Shown here piece after piece: positions 16,663-25,495 of a stretch of 64,000 bases of DNA. Origin of the DNA: Synechococcus sp. WH 7803. GTDB lineage: Bacteria > Cyanobacteriota > Cyanobacteriia > PCC-6307 > Cyanobiaceae. Made by a program: the position numbers and the translations under genes. Below the pieces are notes generated by a model. The model had not been told where the DNA came from. It ran no database searches and was given only the letters and a program-made list of their open reading frames with translations. The first letter of the stretch is position 1. Every line of letters starts with the position of its first letter. The stretch is taken from contig CT971583.1 in the NCBI GenBank assembly GCA_000063505.1, forward strand, positions 558,001-622,000, in the 5' to 3' direction.

Positions 16663-17580
16663 ATGGACTGGCTGCGGCAAATCCCGATTGGGCAATACGT
16701 GGATGGCCAGGAGGGATGGCTGCGTTGTCTTGATCCCCGGCTCAAATTTGCCTGGGTGTTGATGTTTCTGCTGACCCCTGTGCTTGCGGGACCGATCTGG
16801 AGGGTCGGCCTGGTGCTCGGCCTGCTTCTCGTGACTGGGGTGAGCGGTTTGCCACCGCGACTGTGGTGGCGTTCTTTGCTCTTCCTTGCAGCGCTGGGAT
16901 GTGGCATTGGTCTGTTGGCGATGCTGTTGCCCACCGGAGACCCAGGGGCCTCGCTGAGTTTGCGCTCAGCCCGTGAGGTGCCCGGGCTTCTGCTGCAGGC
17001 ACCGTCCTGGGAATTGCTGAAACTTGGCCCCCTCCAGCTGGGGCCGATCCAGCTCGGTCCATTGGTGGTGGACCGGCGTTCCGCCGAACTCGGCCTGAAC
17101 AGCGCAACGCTGATTGTGACGGTGGTTCACAGCGTGAATCTGATGTTGCTCTCGACCCCAAGTGAAGATCTGATGTGGGCTCTGCGTTGGTGGTTGGCTC
17201 CGCTGGCTTGGCTGGGAGTGCCGATGGACAGGCTGAGTTTTCAGCTCTTGCTCGCCCTTCGCTTCCTGCCGTTGGTTCAGGAGGAGTTGCAGAACTTGCT
17301 GCGTTCCCTCGCAAGTCGTGCCGTGAATCTGCGACGTCTTGGCTTCAAGGCCTCGTTTGGCCTTGTGCTGGCTGTTGGTGAACGGCTGTTGGCCAACATC
17401 CTGCTGCGCGCCGAGCAGGGCGCTGAGGCGCTGCTCGCACGGGGGGGTGTCTGGTTGCCAGCGGAAGCGTTTCGGCCTGGTTCTGTCTCTGCTGCCGCAG
17501 GCCAGCGGGCTCTCAACTGGTTGTCGGCTTTGCTGTTGGTTCTCGTGATCGGTCTGCGTGGCAGGTACGGTGACCTTTGA
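16663..17580 (+). CDS. Energy-coupling factor transporter transmembrane protein (CbiQ/EcfT family)
   Basis: A 305-residue membrane protein of the EcfT family, the scaffold that couples two ABC ATPases to a vitamin- or metal-binding S component. Seen: N-terminal LDPRLKFAWVLMFLLTPV, central membrane helices, MDRLSFQLLLALRFLPLVQEE and the coupling-helix motif LLRAEQGAEALLARGGV (Ala-Arg-Gly). No ECF ATPases or S component are nearby, so the substrate is not defined. It sits between der and pipX with 5- and 8-bp gaps, so it is co-transcribed with core genes. Confidence 0.9.
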   Translation: MDWLRQIPIGQYVDGQEGWLRCLDPRLKFAWVLMFLLTPVLAGPIWRVGLVLGLLLVTGVSGLPPRLWWRSLLFLAALGCGIGLLAMLLPTGDPGASLSLRSAREVPGLLLQAPSWELLKLGPLQLGPIQLGPLVVDRRSAELGLNSATLIVTVVHSVNLMLLSTPSEDLMWALRWWLAPLAWLGVPMDRLSFQLLLALRFLPLVQEELQNLLRSLASRAVNLRRLGFKASFGLVLAVGERLLANILLRAEQGAEALLARGGVWLPAEAFRPGSVSAAAGQRALNWLSALLLVLVIGLRGRYGDL

Positions 17581-17588
17581 ATCACGCA

Positions 17589-17864
17589 ATGAGTCCTGTG
17601 AGCGCTGAGGGTTATCTGAATCACCCCACGTTCGGGATGTTGTACCGGGTTGCCCCGGCCGGAGATGGCCGTGATGTTTTCGCAACGCTCTACGCCCAGA
17701 GAATGTTTTTTCTGGTCACGTTGCAGCCGCGGGGTGCTCAGTTTGAGGTGATCCCCTACCTCGATGCTCGCCATCACGCGGAGCTGAATTTGGCGAGGCG
17801 CCGCCGGGACGGGGCCGCAGATCTGGAGAGCTGGAAGCAGCTGTTTGACCAGACCTTTATCTGA
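17589..17864 (+). CDS. pipX: PII-interacting protein X, NtcA co-activator
   Basis: A 91-residue protein with the PipX Tudor-like core: EGYLNHPTFGMLYRV, then VFATLYAQRMFFLVT and a helical C-terminus ending LDQTFI-like (here LFDQTFI). PipX shuttles between PII (GlnB) and the nitrogen regulator NtcA, activating NtcA when 2-oxoglutarate is high. ATG 17589 is preferred over the TTG at 17577 that overlaps ecfT. Immediate linkage to the pipY homologue matches the conserved cyanobacterial pipX-pipY pair. Confidence 0.95.
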   Translation: MSPVSAEGYLNHPTFGMLYRVAPAGDGRDVFATLYAQRMFFLVTLQPRGAQFEVIPYLDARHHAELNLARRRRDGAADLESWKQLFDQTFI

Positions 17865-17886
17865 ACCGTCTGAGGGGGCCGCACTT

Positions 17887-18537
17887 GTGACGTCGATTGA
17901 GAGCCGCTGGCATCAGCTGACCTCAGCGTTGCCCAGTGGGGTGAACCTTCTTGCAGTGAGCAAGGGACACCCGGCGGACGCGATTCGCGATCTGGTGGCA
18001 TGTGGTCAGCTGGATTTCGGCGAAAGTCGCGTGCAGGAGGCTCTTCCGAAGCAAAACGCTTTGGCTGATCTCCCTCAGATTCGCTGGCACTTCATCGGTC
18101 GTCTCCAGGCCAACAAAGTGCGAGCGGTGGTGAAAGCCTTTCGCTGGATCCACTCCATTGATTCGCTGGCCCTGGCCGAGCGCACCTCGCGCATTGCCCT
18201 TGAAGAGCAACAACAGCCCACGGCGCTTCTTCAGGTGAAGTTGAGGGACGATCCGGCCAAGGGGGGCTGGGAGATTGATGCCCTAAAGGATGCCTGGCCT
18301 GAACTTCAGGCGCTTCAGGGCCTTCAGATCTCTGGGCTGATGACGATGGCTCCCCTGGGCGTTGGTGCCGAAGACCGCAGTGCGCTGTTCAGGGAGTGCC
18401 GTCATCTGGCGGATGCCCTGGGGCTTGAACATTGTTCGATGGGGATGAGCGGAGATTGGCGCGAGGCCGCCGCAGCCGGGGCGACCTGGGTGCGCCTGGG
18501 TTCTGTGCTGTTTGGTCCTCGCCAGTTGCCAACATGA
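17887..18537 (+). CDS. pipY: YggS-family PLP-binding protein PipY
   Basis: A 216-residue fold-III PLP-binding protein of the COG0325 family, involved in vitamin B6 and amino/keto acid homeostasis and functionally linked to PipX. Seen: [16 protein letters not shown] (PLP Lys in AVSKG), [25 protein letters not shown] and the C-terminal phosphate-binding [23 protein letters not shown]. The frame opens at TTG 17845 inside pipX; GTG 17887, preceded by GAGGGGG, is the more likely start. Confidence 0.94.
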   Translation: MTSIESRWHQLTSALPSGVNLLAVSKGHPADAIRDLVACGQLDFGESRVQEALPKQNALADLPQIRWHFIGRLQANKVRAVVKAFRWIHSIDSLALAERTSRIALEEQQQPTALLQVKLRDDPAKGGWEIDALKDAWPELQALQGLQISGLMTMAPLGVGAEDRSALFRECRHLADALGLEHCSMGMSGDWREAAAAGATWVRLGSVLFGPRQLPT

Positions 18538-18613
18538 GGCGTCAATCGATCCGGACACGCTTGCTCACAACTCCATGGAGCGCTATTCAGGGTCAAGGTT
18601 CTGCAGTTTCCAG

Positions 18614-19186
18614 GTGTCGCTGATTTCTCGCCTTCGTGCTGTTGTCGCAGGAGATGACTATCTCGATGGCGATTACGACGATCTCGACTACGACGCTGGG
18701 GAGCATGACGACAGCCCTCAGGCGATGGCTTCCGCATCTAGTGCCCTTGCGCCCCTCGATGCTGCCAACCCCTTTGACATGGACCAGGGATTCAGCGGCT
18801 CCAATGTGATTGGAATGCCTGGAATCAGTTCCAGCGCCGCCGAAGTGTCTCTGATGGAGCCCCGCAGCTTCGATGAGATGCCCCGTGCGATTCAGGCCCT
18901 GCGTGAGCGCAAGACCGTGATCCTCAACCTCACGATGATGGAGCCCGATCAGGCCCAGCGTGCGGTGGATTTCGTGGCAGGCGGCACGTTCGCGATCGAC
19001 GGCCATCAGGAACGCGTCGGCGAGAGTATTTTCCTGTTCGCTCCCAGCTGCGTGACGGTGACCAATTCAGCCCATGAAGAAGCCAGCACACCCACGGTCG
19101 TGACCAAGGATGTGGAGCAGGCGTCTGCCGAGGCCAGTGTTGCTCCCGCGCCTGCCTGGGCAGCCCCTGGTGCTGCTGCGCTCTGA
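18614..19186 (+). CDS. sepF: Cell division protein SepF (Cdv2)
   Basis: A 190-residue FtsZ-interacting protein that supports Z-ring assembly at the membrane. The start is best placed at GTG 18614, giving (M)[15 protein letters not shown]: the first helix is the membrane-binding region and the reading frame upstream (from 18512) is not family-like. An acidic linker rich in Asp/Tyr ([10 protein letters not shown]) is followed by the SepF core: [43 protein letters not shown] and [14 protein letters not shown]-terminal Ala/Thr-rich tail ends the protein. It lies between pipY and proC, as in other cyanobacteria. Confidence 0.94.
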   Translation: MSLISRLRAVVAGDDYLDGDYDDLDYDAGEHDDSPQAMASASSALAPLDAANPFDMDQGFSGSNVIGMPGISSSAAEVSLMEPRSFDEMPRAIQALRERKTVILNLTMMEPDQAQRAVDFVAGGTFAIDGHQERVGESIFLFAPSCVTVTNSAHEEASTPTVVTKDVEQASAEASVAPAPAWAAPGAAAL

Positions 19187-19195
19187 TCCTGATTC

Positions 19196-20014
19196 GTGAG
19201 CTTCGCCGTTGGTGTGATCGGCATGGGGCGCATGGCTCAGGCCTTGGTGCGTCCCCTGGTTGAAGGTGGATCTCTTCGCGGATCTGATCTGATTGCAGTC
19301 GTTGGTCGCGAGCCCTCCGTGGCCCATCTCCAATCCCAACTGCAATCTGAAATCACTGTGATTTCCAGTTCCGATCCTCGGATGCACGAGGCATGGGAGG
19401 CCCCGGTTCAGCTTCTGGCTGTCAAGCCTCAGCAGCTCGATCAGGTCGCGGCATCCGTCCCGACCCCCCCTGCAGGTGCGGCCCCGCTGCTGATCTCTGT
19501 GTTGGCTGGAGTCACCTTGGAGCGACTGCAGAGCACATTTCCCGGCAGGGTTTGTGTGCGCGCCGTACCCAATACGCCTTGTTTGGTGGCTGAAGGGCTG
19601 TGCGGCCTTGCCTGGGGGTGTGATGTCACGTCCGAGCAGCAGGCATGGGTGCGTCGCATGTTCGAGCCTGTCAGTGAAGTGCTCGAGTTGCCGGAATCGC
19701 AACTCGACGCTTTCCTCGCGCTCACGTCCTCCGGACCGGCTTATGTGGCGTTGATGGCCGAAGCGATGGCTGATGGTGCCGTTGCTGCAGGCCTGCCGAG
19801 GGATCAGGCTCTAAGGCTGGCGCAGCGCACCTTGGCCGGGACCGCCGCGCTTCTGGACCAGCAGCAACTGCATCCAGCGCAACTCAAAGACATGGTGGCC
19901 TCTCCGGGAGGCACCACCATCGCTGCGCTCCGTGTTTTGGAAAAGGCTGGATTGCGTTCAGCATTGATCGAGGCCGTGGTGGCGGCCACGGAGCGGGGGC
20001 GAGCACTGCGTTAA
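19196..20014 (+). CDS. proC: Pyrroline-5-carboxylate reductase
   Basis: A 272-residue NAD(P)H enzyme for the last step of proline synthesis. Rossmann motif VGVIGMGRMAQAL at the N-terminus, VRAVPNTPCLVAEG in the middle, and the signature region LKDMVASPGGTTIAALRVLEKAGLRSALIEAV near the end are all present. It uses a GTG start 9 bp after the sepF stop and ends the der-proC operon. It is convergent with, and overlaps by 4 bp, the glycosyltransferase gene on the other strand. Confidence 0.96.
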   Translation: MSFAVGVIGMGRMAQALVRPLVEGGSLRGSDLIAVVGREPSVAHLQSQLQSEITVISSSDPRMHEAWEAPVQLLAVKPQQLDQVAASVPTPPAGAAPLLISVLAGVTLERLQSTFPGRVCVRAVPNTPCLVAEGLCGLAWGCDVTSEQQAWVRRMFEPVSEVLELPESQLDAFLALTSSGPAYVALMAEAMADGAVAAGLPRDQALRLAQRTLAGTAALLDQQQLHPAQLKDMVASPGGTTIAALRVLEKAGLRSALIEAVVAATERGRALR

Positions 20015-21183
20015 GCGGCCATCGGTTCGTGTCGCATCACATCGGCGTAGAGACGCTCCAGGGCATCGATGTTGCTGGTCATGGTGTAGCGCTCAAGGAC
20101 CCGCTCTCGAGCCTGTCGTCCGAGTTCGCGGGTGAGCACGGGTTGATCTCTGAGCACGGGAAGCAGCGTTCGCAGCTGGGTGGTCACCCCCTGGGTGCTC
20201 ATCACGATGCCTGCTCCGTCTGCCAGAACCTCGCCGTCAGCTCCGGCATCCGTGGCCACACAGGCGCAACCGCTGGCCATGGCTTCCAGAAGCGCCAGGG
20301 AAAGCCCCTCAACCAGTGAGGGGAGCACAAACACCTCGGCCGACTGCAGCAAGGCCACTCGGGTCGCCAGCTCGGCTTCGTAGCCCCACCAGAGCACCTC
20401 GTCGTTGCTGTAGGTGTTCTGAAGGGTCGCGTGCAGTGGGCCATCCCCAACAATGACCAGGCGGCATCCTTCCGGTTTCACCAGTCGCCAGGCCCTCAAT
20501 AAGGCTTCAACGTTCTTCTCGGTGGCCACGCGCCCCATGTAGAGGAACATCCGCTTGTTGCCGATGCGTGCACGCACGGAGCGCAGAGGGCTGTCCACGG
20601 TGGCGAGGGTTGTATCGGCCGGCCGCCAGCAGTCTGGGTCCACCCCGTTGGGGATGACGGCGAGCCGTTCCTCGCGGACGCCCAGACGGGCCAGCACTTC
20701 AGCTTGGAGATCGGAAAACACAATGACCCTGTCGTACTTGGCGAGAGACGGGGCGTAGAGCTGGTAAGTGAGTTGCTGGGTTCCCGCGGTGAGATTGCGC
20801 AGTCCGGCATCAAACGGCGGGTGGAATGTGGCCACCAGGGGAACGCCGAGTTGCTGGCAGAGGTCGGGGAGCCGGAAGTCGAGTGGCGACAACGTGAGGC
20901 TGGCGTGCACCAGATCGGGTTGGAGACGCTCGAGAGACTCCCTCAGTTCCCGTTGTGCTCCCGGCGAAGGAATGGTGTAAACCTGCGATTTCACCAGATA
21001 GGGCAGGCTGACGTCTGGATCGTTCGCCAGCAACGACGTGTCGCTGCCGGGGGCTCCGGGGTTGGCGAAATGAATGAAGCTGATCTGGTGGCCACGCGCC
21101 CGCAAGGCTTCCGTGGTGCTGAGGCCGTAGGTGACGTTCCCGCAGAACGGAGATTTTTTGCCGAGCCAGGCGATATGCCTCAC
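20011..21183 (-). CDS. GT4-family glycosyltransferase
   Basis: A 390-residue GT-B fold enzyme. N-terminal GKKSPFCGNVTYGLS is a nucleotide-sugar acceptor-side loop; VIPNGVDPDCWRP, FLYMGRVATEKNVEALLRAWR and the EX7E motif in PSLVEGLSLALLEAMASG define the C-terminal donor domain. Closest in general look to family-1 glycosyltransferases acting on lipids or exopolysaccharide, but donor and acceptor are not determinable. It begins with GTG 21183. It sits downstream of the MFS gene on the same strand with a 27-bp gap. Confidence 0.88.
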   Translation of the reverse strand: MRHIAWLGKKSPFCGNVTYGLSTTEALRARGHQISFIHFANPGAPGSDTSLLANDPDVSLPYLVKSQVYTIPSPGAQRELRESLERLQPDLVHASLTLSPLDFRLPDLCQQLGVPLVATFHPPFDAGLRNLTAGTQQLTYQLYAPSLAKYDRVIVFSDLQAEVLARLGVREERLAVIPNGVDPDCWRPADTTLATVDSPLRSVRARIGNKRMFLYMGRVATEKNVEALLRAWRLVKPEGCRLVIVGDGPLHATLQNTYSNDEVLWWGYEAELATRVALLQSAEVFVLPSLVEGLSLALLEAMASGCACVATDAGADGEVLADGAGIVMSTQGVTTQLRTLLPVLRDQPVLTRELGRQARERVLERYTMTSNIDALERLYADVMRHEPMAA

Positions 21184-21210
21184 CGCACCGTTCCAGCGCT
21201 GGCTCTGAAG

Positions 21211-22593
21211 TTAGCAGCGTTGCCACGGACGCTCGATCACCGCTGCAATCAGAGCCAGAGCCGCCAGCACCCAAAGCACCGGAAGCAGGCCGACGCTGCT
21301 CACCAGGGCTCCGGCCAGGACGAGGGGAAGACTGAGGGCAATGTTGATCAGATTGTTTTGCAGACCGAACACCCGGCCGCGCTGGGACTCAGGCGTGTCT
21401 TCCTGAATGGTGGTCTGCGCGGGGATCGCCACCAGAGCGGCTCCGAGCCCGAGAAGGCCGCAGAGTGCCAGGGTGTAGCCAAGGTTTCCGCGAAGCTGGC
21501 CCAAGAGCACCAGGCTCCAGGTGATCGCTCCCAGGCCGGTGGCCGCCAAGCGGCGACGGCTGAAGCTATGGCCCATCTGGGCCACCACCACCGCTCCGAT
21601 GGCCATCCCCAGGCCACTCATGGCCAGCAGTGTGCCGAAACCCGTGGGCCCCAGACCCTGAATGGCCGAAGCCAAGCTGATCGCCAGCACGTACAGCGCT
21701 GCCAGCAGGCTGTAGAGCAAGACCAGATGAACCATGGCGGTTCGTACGGATGGTCGTTCACGCAACACCTGCAGACCCGCGACAATCTCCCGCCAGACCG
21801 ATTCGCCGGCTTGGGATCGAGGCTGCTCGCGCATGCGGATCGTGCTGAGACAGAGGGCCGCCATGCCGTAACAGAAAGGCAGGAGCAGGAACTCGCCCCC
21901 ACGCAGCCCAACCAGTTGAAACAGGTTGTTGAGGCCGCGCAGGATCGGATCGCCAAGGGCGAAACCAACGATCGTGGCGCCCATGCTGGTGGCCTGATAG
22001 AGCGAATTGGCTGCCAAGAGATGACCTTTGGGCACAAGCAGGGGGATAGCTGCCTGTTCCGCTGGTGCGAAGAATTGGGTGAGCACGGATTCCAGGAAGG
22101 TCATCACCAACAGGGCCCAGTAGCCCCAGCTGAGGCCGAGCCAGTGCGGTCCTGGGAGCAGAAACAGCGGGGTGAACAGCACGAGCAGAGCGCGCAGCCC
22201 ATTGGAGGCCACCATCACGCGCCGTTTGGGCCAGCGGTCCACCCACACCCCCGCCACGGATCCCAACACCATCGCTGGAATGGTGTTGGCCACGTAAACA
22301 CCGGTCGCCAGGAGCGTGATTCGCTGGGCTCTGGTTTCGAAATCCATGCGGATCGCTGAGGCGATCTCCGCAAGGGCCCCGTTCTCCTGCGGGGTGCTCG
22401 TCACCCAGTACTGGGCAATGAGATACACCATCAGCACGATGTAGAACTTGTCCGCGAGCTGGGAGAAGATCTGGCCGATCCAGAGTCGGCGGAACCCGTC
22501 GAAGCGCACCACGGTCTGGAGACCACGGGGACCTTCCGCATTCCCCTCGGTGGGACGTGTTGGTTCCGAGTTGTTCAGGGAGGATCCGCTCAA
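21211..22593 (-). CDS. MFS transporter, DHA3-like
   Basis: A 460-residue major facilitator with about twelve membrane segments. Seen: FRRLWIGQIFSQLADKFYIV in helix 1, AGVWVDRWPKRRVMVASNGLR as the MFS loop 2-3 motif, and FFAPAEQAAIPLLVPKGHLLAANSLYQATS, typical of the DHA3 (drug/siderophore/lysophospholipid LplT-like) group. A family-unlike acidic N-terminal tail of about 28 residues starts from TTG 22593; a start nearer the first helix is possible. The substrate is unknown. It lies 9 bp after recO on the same strand. Confidence 0.85.
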   Translation of the reverse strand: MSGSSLNNSEPTRPTEGNAEGPRGLQTVVRFDGFRRLWIGQIFSQLADKFYIVLMVYLIAQYWVTSTPQENGALAEIASAIRMDFETRAQRITLLATGVYVANTIPAMVLGSVAGVWVDRWPKRRVMVASNGLRALLVLFTPLFLLPGPHWLGLSWGYWALLVMTFLESVLTQFFAPAEQAAIPLLVPKGHLLAANSLYQATSMGATIVGFALGDPILRGLNNLFQLVGLRGGEFLLLPFCYGMAALCLSTIRMREQPRSQAGESVWREIVAGLQVLRERPSVRTAMVHLVLLYSLLAALYVLAISLASAIQGLGPTGFGTLLAMSGLGMAIGAVVVAQMGHSFSRRRLAATGLGAITWSLVLLGQLRGNLGYTLALCGLLGLGAALVAIPAQTTIQEDTPESQRGRVFGLQNNLINIALSLPLVLAGALVSSVGLLPVLWVLAALALIAAVIERPWQRC

Positions 22594-22602
22594 GGGTCCT
22601 GG

Positions 22603-23415
22603 TCAAGTCGGCTCATGATCGCTCAAAGGAGCGGCGCTCAGGCAGTCACGCACCATCGCAAGGGAGCGCACCGGGCGAGGCAGGTGGGCGCGGCACCAGC
22701 ACTCGAGCAACGCGAGCAGCTTCAGCCACACCGGTCGCGGCCCGAGGAGCTCCCCATTGCTGCGGCGAGGCAAGTCGGGCCGAGGCAGCCGTTGCAGGAG
22801 CGCGAGCTCTGAGGGGTTCAGCTGGAGCCTGGCACCAGCCAGGGCCCCGAGAGCCAGTCCTTCCTCCGGGAGGACGCTGCATCGCCACTCCCACTGACCA
22901 ATCGGGGGGGTCAAGGCCGCCCCGCTGCGACAGCAGGCCTGGAGGGGCAGCCCATACCCTCCCAGCGCGAGCAGATGCACGCCGGCCTGCACCACGTTCG
23001 CCAGGCAGAGATCGGCCTCTTCCCCTGGAGTGCGGCTGAGGCGTTCCAGGCGATCGAGGTGGATCAGCACCGCCTCCAGCAATCCAGGGACGGGATCATC
23101 TGAGCTCACCAGTGCGATGGCCAGCTCGGCGAGTGCCTGGGCTGAGGCCAGGGTGTCCAGGCGCTGCCCGAGGCCGCTGTAGCTGCGCAGCACCCGAAGC
23201 TGACGAACCCGCGCCAGGCCGCGGCGACCGACCACCTGAAGGTCCAGGCAGGTCAGGGGCACGGCAGCGGCCAGACTGCTGCGGGGGCGTCTGGCGCCTG
23301 GAACGGCCAGGCGCACCACGCCGACGTCGTCGCTCAGCAGTGTGAGCAGCCGGTCATGCTCACCGAGGGGGCCCACCTTGAGCGCTAGCCCCTGCAAGCG
23401 TCTGTCGCCACTCAT
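22603..23415 (-). CDS. recO: DNA repair protein RecO
   Basis: A 270-residue recombination mediator that helps load RecA on SSB-coated DNA. N-terminal OB-fold (RLQGLALKVGPLGEHDRLLTLLSDD) and a helical C-terminal domain (about 85-250) are recognisable. The region corresponding to the zinc site in other RecO proteins retains two adjacent Cys (LQACCRSG), so metal binding is uncertain. Its ATG overlaps the deoC stop by 4 bp, in one operon with deoC. Confidence 0.87.
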   Translation of the reverse strand: MSGDRRLQGLALKVGPLGEHDRLLTLLSDDVGVVRLAVPGARRPRSSLAAAVPLTCLDLQVVGRRGLARVRQLRVLRSYSGLGQRLDTLASAQALAELAIALVSSDDPVPGLLEAVLIHLDRLERLSRTPGEEADLCLANVVQAGVHLLALGGYGLPLQACCRSGAALTPPIGQWEWRCSVLPEEGLALGALAGARLQLNPSELALLQRLPRPDLPRRSNGELLGPRPVWLKLLALLECWCRAHLPRPVRSLAMVRDCLSAAPLSDHEPT

Positions 23416-24092
23416 TCCGAGTGCCGTAAGGCCTGAACCAGGGCAGGGCCGTGGCCTGTCCCAAGGGCTGTGGCACCGGCTTCGACCAAGTTGAGGGCGT
23501 GCTCCAGGGTTTTGATGCCACCAGCCGCCTTGAGGCCACAGCGTCCACCTGTGAGCTGCCGCAAGTGCTTGACCTGGTCTGTTGTCACCGCGCCGCCGAA
23601 GCCATTTCCCGCTTGCAGCGCAGCCGCTCCCGCATCAAGAGCCGCTTCGGCTCCAAGAGCCAACTGCTCTGGCGAGAGTTGATTGACATCCAAAACCACG
23701 GTGATGGGCAAATCAACAGAAGCGATTGCGGCCAGTTCTTCGGCGTAAACGTTGGGCTGTCCGTTAACCAGCGCCGCCAGGTTGGGGGTGACATCGAGGG
23801 CATCAGCGCCTTCTCCGGCAGCCCATTCAGCCTGGGCTTGCTTCAATTCAGCCGGAAGGTCTCCGAAGGGGAAGCCCACAGCGGCGATCAGTTTCACCGG
23901 CCCGCTTCCCCCGAGACGTTGGCGGATGGTCTGCAGGTGAATCAGGCTCACCCCCACGCCACCGAAGCCGTACAGACGGGACGCGTCACAGAGGCTGTGC
24001 AGGTCGTCGTTCAGCAGCAGGGGGTTGAGGAGCGCCTGATGAATCAAGGGGGGCAGGTCCGGAAGGTCCTGCCGGCGCGCTGACGCGGTCAT
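23412..24092 (-). CDS. deoC: Deoxyribose-phosphate aldolase
   Basis: A 226-residue class I aldolase cleaving 2-deoxyribose-5-phosphate to acetaldehyde and glyceraldehyde-3-phosphate. The TIM barrel carries LIAAVGFPFGD, TVVLDVNQLS, the phosphate-binding KAAGGIKTLEHALNLVEAGATALGTG (Schiff-base Lys in the first GLKAAGG), and NGFGGAVTTDQVKHLR. The frame opens at GTG 24095; ATG 24092 is preferred. It lies between hpf and recO. Confidence 0.93.
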   Translation of the reverse strand: MTASARRQDLPDLPPLIHQALLNPLLLNDDLHSLCDASRLYGFGGVGVSLIHLQTIRQRLGGSGPVKLIAAVGFPFGDLPAELKQAQAEWAAGEGADALDVTPNLAALVNGQPNVYAEELAAIASVDLPITVVLDVNQLSPEQLALGAEAALDAGAAALQAGNGFGGAVTTDQVKHLRQLTGGRCGLKAAGGIKTLEHALNLVEAGATALGTGHGPALVQALRHSE

Positions 24093-24126
24093 CACGGGAG
24101 CTGGCGAATCGCTGGCTTGTGCGCGT

Positions 24127-24714
24127 TCAGTCGCGCGCTTCGATCACGCCATAACCCCCGTGGTTGCGGCGATAGATCACCTGCAGGTCACCGCTGGCGC
24201 TGTCGCGGAAGAGGTAGAAGTCGTGATCGATCAGATCCAGTTGCTGCCTGGCCTGTTCCAGGGTCATCGGTGGCATGGAGAAGTACTTCCGGCGCACGCC
24301 TGGGCTTGGCAACTGCACCTCTTTGCCGTCGAGCAGGGATTCGACGATGGCTTCGTCATCGAGCACTGATTCGGTGGTTGGGGTCTCGCTGGCCCGGTGC
24401 CCGTGGCTGTGGTGATGGTCGCTGTGGCGGTCTTTGAAGCGCCTCAGTTGGCGAGCCAGCTTGCTGGCCACCAAGTCGATGCTGGCGTAGAGGTTTTCAC
24501 TGCGTTCCTGGGCACGGATCACGGTTCCGTTGGCGAACACGGTCACCTCCGCTGTTTGCTGCGGGACCCGCGGGTTACGGGCCACCGAGAGGTGCACATC
24601 CGCCTCTTTCACGAGATCGCCGAAATTGTGAATCGCCCGGTCGAGCTTGGTTTCGGTGTAGTCGCGCAGAGCCGGTGTCACGTCCAGGTTGCGACCATGG
24701 ATCAACAGCTTCAT
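24127..24714 (-). CDS. hpf: Long ribosome hibernation promoting factor (LrtA-like)
   Basis: A 195-residue protein. Residues 1-~110 form the beta-alpha-beta-beta-beta-alpha HPF/YfiA domain ([47 protein letters not shown]). A His-rich linker (DHHHSHGH) follows. Residues about 135-190 form the C-terminal dimerisation domain ([32 protein letters not shown]). Long HPFs pair 70S ribosomes into inactive 100S dimers; in cyanobacteria the homologue is the light-repressed LrtA. Its ATG is only 12 bp from the likely lipB start on the opposite strand, so its promoter must lie within the lipB reading frame. Confidence 0.93.
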   Translation of the reverse strand: MKLLIHGRNLDVTPALRDYTETKLDRAIHNFGDLVKEADVHLSVARNPRVPQQTAEVTVFANGTVIRAQERSENLYASIDLVASKLARQLRRFKDRHSDHHHSHGHRASETPTTESVLDDEAIVESLLDGKEVQLPSPGVRRKYFSMPPMTLEQARQQLDLIDHDFYLFRDSASGDLQVIYRRNHGGYGVIEARD

Positions 24715-24726
24715 GGCATCCCTCCG

Positions 24727-25467
24727 GTGCCTCGTCCTATCGGCAACCTAGAGACGACGACCGATTCCGGAACAGGGTCTGCGGCATTTCTTTTCCAGCC
24801 AGCGCACCTGGTGCCGTTTGTACAGGCCTGGACGTGGCAGCGCCTCTGGCAGGAGCGCTTGCTGAAAGGAGCAGATTCAGGGGGCGATCCGCCGCCCGAA
24901 GCGGTCTGGCTGCTACAGCACCCACCCTGTTACACCCTGGGACGTGGCGCGTCGGAAGACCATCTCCTCTTCGATCCCGAGCACCCTCCCGCCCCGCTGC
25001 ACCGCATCGATCGCGGCGGGGAGGTGACGCATCACGCTCCAGGGCAGCTTGTGATTTATCCAGTGCTGGATCTCCATCGCCACCGCACGGACCTGCACTG
25101 GTATCTGCGTCAGCTCGAGCAGGTGGTGATCGATGTGCTGGCTGCGCTCGGTCTCCGCGGCGAGCGAATCGAGGGACTGACAGGGGTCTGGCTCGATCAG
25201 TGCAAGGTGGCGGCCATCGGTGTGGGGTGCAGGCGTTGGATCACCCAACACGGAGTGGCCCTGAATGTGAACTGCGCCTTGGAAGGGTTTGAATCCGTCG
25301 TTCCCTGTGGTCTTGCCGGGCGGGCCGTGGGATGTCTGAGCGATTGGTGTCCTGGCCTGCACGTCTCGGAGGTGCAACCCCTTGTCTGCGATGCGTTGGC
25401 AGCACGGTTCGGTCTGTGTTTGGAGCCCAATGCGGACGCTGCGATTGCCGAAGGTCGGTGTTGGTGA
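24727..25467 (+). CDS. lipB: Octanoyl-[ACP]:protein N-octanoyltransferase
   Basis: An about 246-residue enzyme that moves octanoate from acyl carrier protein to lipoyl domains, such as the PdhC domain encoded at 28023. Seen: [21 protein letters not shown], the catalytic Lys in [22 protein letters not shown], and the VPCGL Cys motif. The reading frame extends far upstream, but conservation begins near [14 protein letters not shown] choose GTG 24727; ATG 24697 overlaps hpf and is less likely. Confidence 0.9.
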   Translation: MPRPIGNLETTTDSGTGSAAFLFQPAHLVPFVQAWTWQRLWQERLLKGADSGGDPPPEAVWLLQHPPCYTLGRGASEDHLLFDPEHPPAPLHRIDRGGEVTHHAPGQLVIYPVLDLHRHRTDLHWYLRQLEQVVIDVLAALGLRGERIEGLTGVWLDQCKVAAIGVGCRRWITQHGVALNVNCALEGFESVVPCGLAGRAVGCLSDWCPGLHVSEVQPLVCDALAARFGLCLEPNADAAIAEGRCW

Positions 25468-25495
25468 TAGGGCTGGGCGACTGCGATTCACTCCT

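Noticed and set aside
20704-22359. 551-residue rightward open frame antisense to the glycosyltransferase and MFS genes
   Set aside because: The opposite strand carries two genes with clear domains; the frame is rich in His, Gln and Gly in a way typical of antisense frames in GC-rich DNA and shows no recognisable motif.
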